Assembly: GCA_045617625.1 (NCBI GenBank)
Contig: JAZLJA010000042.1
Coordinates: forward strand, 1 to 51,977
Origin: Firm-04 sp045617625
Lineage (GTDB): Bacteria; Bacillota; Clostridia; Oscillospirales; Ruminococcaceae
Direction: 5' to 3'
Length of the DNA stretch: 51,977 nt
Every line of letters starts with the position of its first letter. Position 1 is the first letter of the stretch. The notes under the pieces were generated by a model. The model had not been told where the DNA came from and did no database searches. It saw only the letters and a list, made by a program, of their open reading frames with translations. Of the stretch, positions 17,163-26,300 are shown in pieces. The translations under genes and the position numbers were made by a program.

Positions 17163-17496
17163 TAGCACTTCATGCCCCAAAACATCAAAAAACACGCAAT
17201 TTTATCCGTTTTTCTTTCCATTTTTTGCCGTTTTCACAATTCTGTCACATTCACCCCGCAGCCTGCATTTTCTCCTCTTTTCAGTGCATTTTATACATCG
17301 TGTTTTTATACAAATCTCATTGTAATGATGATATTTTTTATTGCGCTTTGACAGTCGATTTTTCCCGATTTTACGGCAAATTTCGGCTCTTTGTCTGATA
17401 TGATATCAAAATGCCGAATTCGATTCAAAAAACGGTGAAAAACTTGTATCTTCTGATAAAATATGCCGATTTCATGCGTTTTTTTGCGAAAAACAG

Positions 17497-17525
17497 TTGA
17501 TTTTTCTGCATTTATATAGTATAAT
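17497..17525 (+). promoter_or_regulatory. Promoter of the tad operon
   Basis: TTGATT (17497-17502) and a perfect TATAAT (17520-17525) with 17-bp spacing, about 50 bp before tadZ. The genes downstream all run in the same direction with short gaps, so this may drive most of the Tad locus. Confidence 0.8.
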
Positions 17526-17579
17526 ATGAAATGTAGTAAGCAAGGGGCTGCAAAAGGTTCTCGCCCCACGAAAGGTGCG

Positions 17580-18671
17580 ATGACTTTGAAGATTCTCCTG
17601 CTCGACCGCGATACCGATTATGCAAAGCGGTTCGCAAACTACATGAGCAAAAATACCGATATGCAGGTTTCTGTCTGCGACAGCCTCGACGCCTGCAAGG
17701 AACGCATCTCTGACAACAATTTCCAGATCATCCTCTTTGACGCGGAATTCGATTCCGAAAAGCCGGAGGATTACCGCAAAAAACAGACCGCTTTCGCGTT
17801 TCTCTCTGCGGTCAGGGATCAGATCGGGGACGTTGACACCATCTACAAATACCAGAGCATCTCGAAGATCTATGCCGAACTGATGCAGATTTACGCCGAC
17901 CACACCCAACACGAAGTCAAAACGGACGACGAGGGCGCGGCGGCAGTCGGATGCTCCGTTATAACCTTCATTCCCGTCTGCGGCGGCGCAGGCTCCTCGA
18001 CCATGGCAATGGCGGCTGCCTGTAAATTTGCCGAGACTGACAAGGTTCTCTACCTGAATCTCGAACAATGCCACGCCGAAACACTGATGTTCCCTTCCGA
18101 TGCACGCAAGTGCATCACCGACATCGTTGCGACGCTGCAAACCAACTATCAGGTGAAAGAAGCGAAAAAACTGTTCGAGAACGTGATGCAGACCTCCTCC
18201 GAATACGGCGAGAATCTCCGATTTATCAAGGGATTCCTCAACATCGAGGATTATGCAGGTCTGACGCCCGCGAATGTCACAACGCTCATCGACGTGCTGC
18301 GCAAGCAGTTCACGTTCCGATATATCATCATTGACACCGACTTCATCCTCTCCGAAAATCTTCGCCGCCTGATCCTTGCATCTGACAAGCTGGTGTGCGT
18401 TTCGACCGGTACGGATGCGGCAAATGTCAAGATCGAAGCCGTTCACCGCTTCCTTGAAGTCCTTGCAAGAGAATCCGATGCCGTGATGCCGCAGAAGTTC
18501 CTGCTGTTCAATCAGTATTACGGCTGCGACGGCGAGGAAAAAGTCGCACGCGACATGACCATCGCAGGCAGATTCGGCAGATTCCGCACGGATGACCGCA
18601 GACTGATGTCACAGTCAGCCGTCACCAAACAGATCTTAGAGGATGAGAGCGCGTTTTCTGCGCTCAGCTGA
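17580..18671 (+). CDS. tadZ: TadZ/CpaE-like pilus localisation protein
   Basis: 363 residues from ATG 17580, preceded by CGAAAGGTG; the in-frame ATG 54 bp upstream lacks a ribosome site and overlaps the promoter region. An N-terminal receiver-like domain (KILLLDRD, then IILFDAEFD at about 49-58) is followed by a ParA/MinD-type ATPase domain. Its P-loop is PVCGGAGSSTMA (about 132-143), which lacks both lysines of a standard Walker box, so hydrolysis may be weak or absent, as reported for some TadZ proteins. YIIIDTDFILSENLR supplies the Walker B-like strand. TadZ proteins position the Tad secretion machine at the cell pole or envelope. It is the first gene of the locus, 16 bp from tadA. Confidence 0.85.
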   Translation: MTLKILLLDRDTDYAKRFANYMSKNTDMQVSVCDSLDACKERISDNNFQIILFDAEFDSEKPEDYRKKQTAFAFLSAVRDQIGDVDTIYKYQSISKIYAELMQIYADHTQHEVKTDDEGAAAVGCSVITFIPVCGGAGSSTMAMAAACKFAETDKVLYLNLEQCHAETLMFPSDARKCITDIVATLQTNYQVKEAKKLFENVMQTSSEYGENLRFIKGFLNIEDYAGLTPANVTTLIDVLRKQFTFRYIIIDTDFILSENLRRLILASDKLVCVSTGTDAANVKIEAVHRFLEVLARESDAVMPQKFLLFNQYYGCDGEEKVARDMTIAGRFGRFRTDDRRLMSQSAVTKQILEDESAFSALS

Positions 18672-18687
18672 CAGGCGGTGATCGCAT

Positions 18688-20082
18688 ATGGCACTCAAGA
18701 AAAATGAAGTCATCGAGGAGATCGTCAAGCGCATCTGCGACATGATCGAAAAAGGTCTGACAGGCCCCGAGACCGCAGCGGCAGGGGATAAGGAAAACTT
18801 CGAGATCGCAAAGACACGCGCTGACGTCCTTGAAAAATACCGCGAATCGGATGATGAGGAATACCGCCTTTACATTTCCGATCTGCTCACTTCTCTGCTC
18901 ACTCCGAGCGGCGACTATGTCGCATCCGACGAAATGCCCTATTACATCTCGACACCCGACCGCGCAATGGTGCTGGAAAGAGTGTTCGGTATGTACCGCG
19001 GTCTTGGTCTGGTCGATACGCTGCTGATGAATGAAAAGATCACCGAGCTGATGATTAACGGCCCCGATCACATCTTCGTTGAAATGAACGGCCGTGTGCA
19101 GCAGCTTGACGAACGCTTCTGCAGCGATGCCGAATGCACCGAGGAAGAACGCATTCGCCGCGGCAGTGTGCAGCTTCGCAAGATCATCCGCCGCATCGTT
19201 GATATCTGCGGCAGAGATATTTCAGACGCAAACCCCATCGTCGATGCCAGACTGAAAGACGGCTCGCGTGTCAACGTGGTGCTGCATCCGATCGCACTGG
19301 GCGGCGATACCGTTACCATTCGTAAATTCTCCAAAAAGCCGATGAGCATTGAAAAGCTCATCGAGTATAAATCCATCACGCAGGATATTGCGGATAAGCT
19401 TCAGCTTCTGGTTTACGCAAAATACAACATCTTCATCAGCGGCGGTACCGGAAGCGGCAAGACCACATTCCTCAACGCGCTTTCCAACTACATCCCCCGC
19501 GATGAACGTGTCATCACGATTGAGGACTCCGCAGAGCTGCAAATCACAGGCGTTGACAACCTGGTGAGCCTTGAGACAAAGCAGGCGAATGCCGAGGGCA
19601 AGGGCGCGATCAGTATTAAGGATCTGATTAAATCCTCCCTTCGTATGCGTCCGGAGCGCATTGTTGTCGGCGAAGTCCGCGGCGAGGAAGCACTCGATAT
19701 GCTGCAGGCAATGAACACAGGCCACGACGGTTCACTTTCGACAGGTCACGCAAACTCCGCGAAGGATATGCTCACCAGACTGGAAACGATGGTGCTGCAG
19801 GGCGCGTCGGGCTTGCCGCTCGATGCCGTCAGACGTCAGATCGGTTCGGCACTGGACATCATCGTGCACCTGAGCCGTATGAGAGATCACTCCCGAAAGG
19901 TCGTTGAGATCACGGAAGTGCTCGGTTACGAAAAAGGCGAGATCCTCCTCAATCCGCTGTATGTCTTTGAGGAAGATGAAAATACCACCCTTGAAAAAGT
20001 TTCCGGTTCGCTGGTGCGAACGAAAAACAAAATGGTGAATACCGAAAAGCTCATTCAGGCGGGTATTTATCAGGAAATATAA
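18688..20082 (+). CDS. tadA: TadA/CpaF-family secretion ATPase
   Basis: 464 residues. All landmarks of PulE/VirB11-type ATPases are visible: Walker A GGTGSGKTT (252-260), the Asp box VITIEDSAEL (275-284), Walker B RIVVGEVRG (324-332) and the His box GHDGSLSTGHAN (345-356). The N-terminal 100 residues form a helical domain, followed by the LMINGPDHIFVEMNGR segment typical of CpaF. In Tad systems this hexameric ATPase powers both assembly and retraction of the Flp pilus. It is followed 12 bp later by tadB. Confidence 0.95.
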   Translation: MALKKNEVIEEIVKRICDMIEKGLTGPETAAAGDKENFEIAKTRADVLEKYRESDDEEYRLYISDLLTSLLTPSGDYVASDEMPYYISTPDRAMVLERVFGMYRGLGLVDTLLMNEKITELMINGPDHIFVEMNGRVQQLDERFCSDAECTEEERIRRGSVQLRKIIRRIVDICGRDISDANPIVDARLKDGSRVNVVLHPIALGGDTVTIRKFSKKPMSIEKLIEYKSITQDIADKLQLLVYAKYNIFISGGTGSGKTTFLNALSNYIPRDERVITIEDSAELQITGVDNLVSLETKQANAEGKGAISIKDLIKSSLRMRPERIVVGEVRGEEALDMLQAMNTGHDGSLSTGHANSAKDMLTRLETMVLQGASGLPLDAVRRQIGSALDIIVHLSRMRDHSRKVVEITEVLGYEKGEILLNPLYVFEEDENTTLEKVSGSLVRTKNKMVNTEKLIQAGIYQEI

Positions 20083-20094
20083 GAGGCTTCAGAA

Positions 20095-20928
20095 ATGGGC
20101 GAGGAACAAAGTGCTTTGGCGGCAAGCACCGCGGAAGCAAAACCCAAAAAGCAGAAAAAACGCGTGCGGATCAACCGCGGCATCAGCGGCGTCGGCACGG
20201 ATTATACCGTTTATATCATGAACAGCACCGAAAAGTTTTATGCGATCGTCTTTGGTTTCTGCGCAGGCTTTGGTGCGGCATATATCTACTTCAACAACAA
20301 GATTCTCGGTCTGATTGTCGGCGTGATCGCCGCGTGGAAGGGTATCGACATCTACCGCAAAATGCTCTTTGACCGCAGACAAAAAGATTTGCGCCTCCAG
20401 TTCCGCGATATGCTGGAATCGCTTTCCAACTCCTATACCGTCGGCATGACCGCGAGCCGCGCCTTTCAGGCTGCCTATCAGGACATGGTGACGGAGCACG
20501 GCGATAAATCCTATATCGTGAAAGAAATCGCGCTTATCAATTCGATGTATGAAAATCAGGGCGTTGAGATCAATGAAATGCTGATCGACTTTGGCGAGCG
20601 AAGCGGCATTGACGATATCAAGAGCTTCGCAAGCGTTTTTGATGTTTCCACACAGCTTGCAGGCGATATCGCAAAGGTTGTGCGTGAGACCAGAGACATG
20701 ATCGGCGACAAGATCGAGATCGAAATGGAAATTCAGACAATGGTCTCGGGCAAAAAAGGCGAGCTGAAAATTCTTGCCGTGATGCCGCTGGTGATGTCGC
20801 TGCTGACCAGAAGTTTCGGCACGGGCGGTTCACCCTCGATGCTGGAATATATCATCAAATTCGCTGCGCTTGGCGTGTTCGTGTTCGCTTACTGGCTCGG
20901 CACACGCATTGTTGACATCAAGGTTTGA
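20095..20928 (+). CDS. tadB: TadB-like inner-membrane platform protein
   Basis: 277 residues. A charged N-terminal tail (Lys/Arg-rich, about 40 residues) precedes a membrane hairpin (YAIVFGFCAGFGAAYIYF, then LGLIVGVIAAWKGI). A cytoplasmic T2SSF-like helical domain follows (FRDMLESLSNSYTVGMTASR), then C-terminal membrane segments (LKILAVMPLVMSLL and FAALGVFVFAYWLG). It pairs with TadC to form the platform through which TadA drives pilin assembly. The order tadA-tadB-tadC is conserved across Tad loci. Confidence 0.88.
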   Translation: MGEEQSALAASTAEAKPKKQKKRVRINRGISGVGTDYTVYIMNSTEKFYAIVFGFCAGFGAAYIYFNNKILGLIVGVIAAWKGIDIYRKMLFDRRQKDLRLQFRDMLESLSNSYTVGMTASRAFQAAYQDMVTEHGDKSYIVKEIALINSMYENQGVEINEMLIDFGERSGIDDIKSFASVFDVSTQLAGDIAKVVRETRDMIGDKIEIEMEIQTMVSGKKGELKILAVMPLVMSLLTRSFGTGGSPSMLEYIIKFAALGVFVFAYWLGTRIVDIKV

Positions 20929-20940
20929 GGAGGCACTGAT

Positions 20941-21846
20941 ATGTTATATGCTGTAATGATCGTCAGTGCAGTCATCGCCACGGTCATGGTTTTCATCTGG
21001 CTGATGCTTTATCTCCGCTACGGCAAAAAGTACAGCGATGTGCTTGCGGAAGCACCGGGCAAGATCTTCACACTGAAAGATCTTTACTTTCTCGGCTTGG
21101 GTCTGATCGAATATCAGGAGCGTGTGAAACGCCGCCGCATCACAGAAAACGAAAAAGCTGTTATGGAGATCAAAAATCTCGGCGAAGTGTTCGGGCAGAG
21201 CAAAGCAGAACTTTACTTCTACATCGAATCCTCCGCACTGATCTCTCTGATTCTGACATTTGTTCCGCTGGGCTTGCTGCTCGGCTGTCTGATGAAATCG
21301 TGGCTCGGCTTCGGTCTTGGTCTCGTCCTTGCCGTCATGCTGCCTTACGGCGTGCGTGCAAGCATCAAGGGCGCGATCGAGCGCAAGAAAGACGAGATCG
21401 TTTCCGAATTTCCGAAGATGGTCTCCAAGCTGACCATGCTCATCAACGCAGGAATGCTGCTGCGAAAAGCGTGGGATGAAGTTGCGGATTCCAACCACGA
21501 AAATCAGCTTTACGAAGAAATGCGCCAGACCACCAAGGATATTCAGGACGGTATGACCATTGAAGCCGCCATGAATGAATTTTCAAACCGCTGCGGCGTC
21601 AAGGAGATCCGCAAGTTCTCCTCCATTTACGTGCAGGGCATCAAGCGCGGCGCGGCAGAGGCGGTCAAGTCCATGAGGATCATGGCGGATGAAGCGTGGG
21701 AAAATAAACGTCAAACCGCGCTCCAAAGAGGTGAGGCGGCGGCGACAAAGCTTCTGATCCCGAATATGTTCATGTTTCTGGGCATCATCATCGTTGTCGT
21801 TGTCCCGATGGTTGCACAGATGGTGGGCGGCATCGGTTCCTTTTGA
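20941..21846 (+). CDS. tadC: TadC-like inner-membrane platform protein
   Basis: 301 residues; ATG with GAGGAGGC 8 nt upstream and 12 bp after tadB. It has an N-terminal membrane segment (IVSAVIATVMVFIWLMLYL), a middle hydrophobic pair (SALISLILTFVPLGLLLGCL and GFGLGLVLAVMLPYG), a T2SSF-type helical domain (FPKMVSKLTMLINAGMLLRK) and a last segment (FMFLGIIIVVVVPMVAQMVG). Second half of the TadB/TadC platform. Confidence 0.88.
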   Translation: MLYAVMIVSAVIATVMVFIWLMLYLRYGKKYSDVLAEAPGKIFTLKDLYFLGLGLIEYQERVKRRRITENEKAVMEIKNLGEVFGQSKAELYFYIESSALISLILTFVPLGLLLGCLMKSWLGFGLGLVLAVMLPYGVRASIKGAIERKKDEIVSEFPKMVSKLTMLINAGMLLRKAWDEVADSNHENQLYEEMRQTTKDIQDGMTIEAAMNEFSNRCGVKEIRKFSSIYVQGIKRGAAEAVKSMRIMADEAWENKRQTALQRGEAAATKLLIPNMFMFLGIIIVVVVPMVAQMVGGIGSF

Positions 21847-21979
21847 ATGTTCACAGTGTTCCAATCCATCGCTAGCAGGGGCGGAATGCTGAAACAGATA
21901 AATTATGTACCCCGAGCGGCTTGATACATTCAAGTCAAAAATCAAATTTTATAAAACCTGAAAGGAAAGGTAAAAAACC

Positions 21980-22264
21980 ATGTTTGAAAAAATGACTCTT
22001 GCTACTATGACCACTTATTACAAGGCAAAGGCAAAGCTTGCAAAGCTTCGCTCTGATGAAAGCGGTATGGAAACCATCGAAACTGTTCTGCTGATCGCAG
22101 TTGCAGTTGTCGTTGCTCTGGTTATCCTCAATGCTCTGACCGGCGGCAGCAATGGGCAGGGTATCGTTCAGAGATTCTTCACGAAACTTGAGGAAAGCAT
22201 CGGCAGCATCTTCGATACCACGCCTGGTGCTACTCCCGCTGCCGGCGCTTCTAAGGCTAGCTGA
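21980..22264 (+). CDS. flp: Flp-like type IVb pilin
   Basis: 94 residues; ATG with GAAAGGAAAGG upstream. The prepilin motif is DESG|METIETVLLIAVAVVVAL: Gly before the cut, Glu at +5, then a long hydrophobic helix. The basic leader of about 30 residues and the short Gly/Pro/Ala-rich tail fit an Flp pilin, slightly longer than the classical 50-80 residues. It is the probable major pilus subunit, cut by the peptidase encoded at 29910. A strong hairpin follows directly, which may keep the pilin transcript abundant relative to downstream genes. A 133-bp gap before the gene could hold its own promoter, but no convincing pair of hexamers was found. Confidence 0.82.
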   Translation: MFEKMTLATMTTYYKAKAKLAKLRSDESGMETIETVLLIAVAVVVALVILNALTGGSNGQGIVQRFFTKLEESIGSIFDTTPGATPAAGASKAS

Positions 22265-22301
22265 ACCTTATTTTCTCACCGTATAACTGAACAGATCACA
22301 A

Positions 22302-22339
22302 GAAAGCCGCCATCCGCAAGCCGCGGATGGACGGCTTTC
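22302..22339 (+). terminator. Strong hairpin after the pilin gene
   Basis: GAAAGCCGCCATCCGC and GCGGATGGACGGCTTTC pair over some 15 bp around a short AAGCC loop, with CTTGTAG after it and no long U-run. Probably a partial terminator or an mRNA-stabilising stem that sets pilin expression above that of the minor genes. Confidence 0.65.
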
Positions 22340-22406
22340 CTTGTAGTAAATGGCTTTTGTTACTATAAGGAAAGCCGAAAAGCATTCTTTACAGGAGGAA
22401 TCCCGC

Positions 22407-23306
22407 ATGAAAAAATGGATACGTTCCGTGCGCGACGAAAGCGGCGCAGAACTGATCGAAGCGGCACTTATTTATCCGATAATGCTGCTTATCATTGCCT
22501 TTTTGTTCTATCTCGGCATTTATATCCTGCAAAGCGTCACAATTTCGTGCTATGCGCAAAAGGTTGCGATGCTTGCCGCCCGTGAAGTCTCTTATCCGGG
22601 CTATATCAACATGGTTTCCGATCCGGAAGCCGTGTTCGGCGATGCTGCCATTGAACTTGCGCTCAACAGTTACGAATCACCCGTCACCGCCAATGAAAAC
22701 CGTGTTACGGTGAACGGACAGTCGCGTGCTTTGATCGAGATTCCCACAAGTTCCAGTCAGGCGGAGTTTTATGCATACCGCTTCTGGAAGAAAAACCCGA
22801 TCTATAAGGACAGCCTCGATAAATACGTCAAAGTGATGCAGACGCTCGTCAACGAAAATTCCATCGCAAATGCCGAGGATTCAGCAACAGTCACTATTGC
22901 CGCACAAAACTGCATCGTGGCACAGTATGTGAATGTGGATGTGTCGCAGAATCTCGTGGGATTCGGATTGCTGAAGTTTTTCGGCATTGAAAATCCGACC
23001 GTTTCAGCCAGCGCAAGAGCCGCCGCAACCGATATCGACGAGTTTGTGCGCAACACCGATTTCGTGGTTGATACCATTCAGATCGTTGCCAAGAAATTCG
23101 GCATCGACGTCAAATCCATCAAGAGCAAAGTACAGGAATTCCGCGTGAAATTTCTCAGCAAGGATACAGATAAAGACGAGGAAGCCGCACCCGTTCTGCC
23201 TCAGCAGCACAATGTCGGCGATGCGCCTGCCACGACAACAACTGCCGATGACGTAGATTATTACTATGATGAATACGATGACAATGATTATTATGATGAA
23301 GACTAA
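22407..23306 (+). CDS. tadE: TadE-like pseudopilin
   Basis: 299 residues from ATG 22407 (CAGGAGG 8 nt upstream); the open frame upstream to 22350 lacks a ribosome site. The N-terminal motif DESG|AELIEAALIYPIMLLI has Gly at -1 and Glu at +5, as in TadE/TadF pseudopilins. The mature part is an exported beta-rich domain. The tail is acidic with a YYYDEYDDNDYYDED end, an unusual Tyr/Asp-rich terminus. Minor pilin or assembly factor of the Tad pilus. Confidence 0.8.
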   Translation: MKKWIRSVRDESGAELIEAALIYPIMLLIIAFLFYLGIYILQSVTISCYAQKVAMLAAREVSYPGYINMVSDPEAVFGDAAIELALNSYESPVTANENRVTVNGQSRALIEIPTSSSQAEFYAYRFWKKNPIYKDSLDKYVKVMQTLVNENSIANAEDSATVTIAAQNCIVAQYVNVDVSQNLVGFGLLKFFGIENPTVSASARAAATDIDEFVRNTDFVVDTIQIVAKKFGIDVKSIKSKVQEFRVKFLSKDTDKDEEAAPVLPQQHNVGDAPATTTTADDVDYYYDEYDDNDYYDED

Positions 23307-23338
23307 CGATTTCAGTTTGAAAAGAGGAAAGTGAAACA

Positions 23339-26300
23339 ATGTATAAACTCTCGCATGGCGTAAAAGGTTATATTTCCCTGATCCTTTGCATCATTCTGCT
23401 GCCGATGATGACTTATTCATCCATGATTATCGACGCATCCCGTCTGCAAAGTCTGCGCACAGGCATCCAGAGCGCGGGCGATCTTGCACTCAACGCAGCA
23501 CTTTCCGAATACGATTTCCTGCTTGAGGATATGTATGGTCTGTTCGCCAACACCAAAGAAGGCGAGATCGAGGATGCCGTGAAGCTTTACTTCGCGCAGA
23601 CCATTCAGAATTCTCTTGCCGATTACAGCTTTGACCAGACCAAAACCGAGCAGTATGTCGATAACATTTACGACATTTTTTATAACAGTTATATGAACGG
23701 CGAAAAGATTGATGAGGATGACGTCGTGAATTTCATCACCGCCACGATGGAGGATTTCTCCCTTGACGGCGTGTATGGTTCTGCGCTGGCAAGCCCTGCC
23801 GTGCTGAAAGAACAGATCGTCGAATATATGAAATACAAAGGACCCGTTTCGATCGTCACCTCACTGGTCGGCAAGATCAAGGTGATTCTCGAATCGACAG
23901 CACAGCTGGATTCGTGCGCATCACAGGTCAAGTATGAAGAAGCGATCACGGATCTTGAGGATTATGCCGTCAAGTCTTATGAATCGATCGATGCGGAGTA
24001 TAACCAGCTTGCCCAGATCTTCAATCAGCTGATCAAGCCCGAATCCGGCGACAAAAAAAGTCTGTCCTCCATGCTTGACCACTCGAAGGGTATGCTTCAG
24101 AAGGGCGCCGCGTTCTATCTGCTGCAGGATGCATCACCGTTCTCGGGCGACAAGCCGAAGCCGCGGTATAATGAACTGCTGGAGCGGGCAAAGAAAGAGG
24201 AAGATGAAAAAGATCATTTTACTGCGCTGCCTGAGAATTATGACGCTGAGCATGAGTGCGAGGATAACTGGGAAAACGAACTTCAGGAATCCCGAGACGT
24301 ACTGGGAAAATTATGTGATAAAATCAACCAATTGATCGGTGATTTTAAAAATCAGATCGGCTCCTGCGAATATACTCCCGTAGAAAATGGCGAGCCTTTC
24401 TTTCTGATCTCTGGTGCCGCGTTTGGCCTTCCTACCTGCGCTATGCCCAGTACAGATGTAACCAATGTGCGTTCCACAAATTCGGTCAACAATGACAACA
24501 TGCCGACCTATGCGAATCTGGTCGGCGACTATGCAAATTGGTATGCACCGTTTCGCAGCGAAAAGGAAACTACCGGCATCGCGGATAATGACGACGGAGT
24601 GAACAGACAGCTGAAGTATTGCAGCGAGATTGTGAATGCACAGAATCTTCTTGCAGGCGAGGAACGTCAGAACGGTATTGTGCAGTTCCTCAAATTCCGT
24701 TATCAGCTGATGCTGCTGAAGCAGCAGCTTGAGGAAAAGCTGACTTTTGGCTATCAGGAAGAAGTGCGTAATTCGTTTATCCATGAAATCACACATCCTG
24801 TTGATGAAAATGATCCTGATAGTGCCAGAGAATATGATAATCCTGAGAACAAAGATGCCGGTGCTCTGCAAGCTGATCTGGACGCAGCATGGAAAGAGTT
24901 TTATTATAATTCCGGCTATGCAGGCTATAACGAGTTTCTGATGCAAGCAAATGCTTATCTGGAATACATGGCAGAAATTGAAGTTCAGCTGAGCGGCGCA
25001 AATCTGGATTATGTTAGTTATCCTCCCAGACTTTCTCACGAGAATTCCTATATGTATATTGCAGAAAACTTTCATGGTAAGTTCAATGAATATGCGACAC
25101 CCTACTATCAGGACGGTCTTTATTCTCTCGCAAGCCTGAAATATCTGCTGGATGCTGCGCATTGTGCACTGGTAAATGCTTCAGAGCAGATGACAAAGCT
25201 CATCGAACAACTGGAGGAAATGGATAGAATCAAGAAAGAGTGGGACGAAAATCTCAAAAAGGTTGATTCAGGCACGGCAAAGGTCTCGCTGAAACAGTCG
25301 CAGGAAGCAGTCGTGAATCTTTATAATCTGGATGATGCGCAAAAGCTGCAAACGCTGTTATACAATATGTCAAACGAGATCGATATAAAGCAGAAAGAAT
25401 GCAATCAATATTCCGTGCTTGGCACAACACTCGAAACCATGTTTAACACCGCATATACGTTTGCACCTGGTCCAACAGGTGAGACCGCGACAGACGGTAT
25501 TTTCCACGACCGATTCTCTGCCTATATGCATAGCGACGCCACCAAAGCAGCCGTTGCGCGTGCAACAAAAGAAATGCGCCGAGCGTGGATGCTCGGAAAA
25601 AGTGATTCGGCGTATAAGGTTATGATGATTGCTTACACATCTAACTCGCTCAATATGCGCAAGCTGAATAATTATCCGAAACAAGGAGATGCGATTTTCG
25701 ACAGAATTTTAAAAGGCACCGATGCCGAAGCGATCGCCCAAAATGCCATGAAGGAGGGAAAACTTCTGATTTCCGGCGAAAACTTTGGTACAAGTAACGG
25801 CGAAAACTGGTTTGCAGAACTTCGCCTGCTCGACGGCATCAAAGAGGAGGCAGGCGGAAAAGAAGCTTCCATTGACACGATCAAGAACACGAAGGAAAAG
25901 GTCGACAAAGCCAATAAGGATCTGAAAGAAGCAAAGGAAAAAGGCACAGAAGCACCGGATGCCAAACTGGATGTCGTGGATGCCGATGAAAAATTCGTCA
26001 TGACGCTTTACAGCATCTGGCAGTCGGCGGAAATGGCAAAGAGCAAAGAGAAAGCCACCACGAAACAGGACGATGATTACAAACAGCTTAATACAATGGC
26101 AGAGGATTCTGCGAAATCCGCAAAAGAAGGCGGCGGTTCCGATGACGAAAAGAAAAAGGAAAAAGAAGATCCTGTCTCGGAAAAATATGATGAGTTTCTG
26201 AAAGAGATCGAGGCGTACACCGGAGCAGTCAATGAAACGAACACGCCGGTCGGTCAGATCGATGTTCCTGAAATCAAGGAAGGTTCGGAGGCCAAAAATA

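Larger units (their letters stand above)
16856..17496. other. Intergenic region between primase-helicase and tad locus
   Basis: About 640 bp with no gene. It contains a dispersed element (16856-16944), a 10-bp-stem hairpin (16988-17016), satellite nonamers (17099-17143) and a detached inverted iteron (17146-17162), then a very AT-rich tract that runs to the tad promoter. Confidence 0.75.

Noticed and set aside
17472..18446. 324-codon minus-strand frame opposite tadZ
   Set aside because: tadZ on the plus strand has family motifs, a promoter and a ribosome site; the antisense frame has none.
21847..21979. Separate pilin promoter
   Set aside because: TTGATA at 21921 and TATAAA at 21950 are 23 bp apart, too far for a normal sigma-A promoter.
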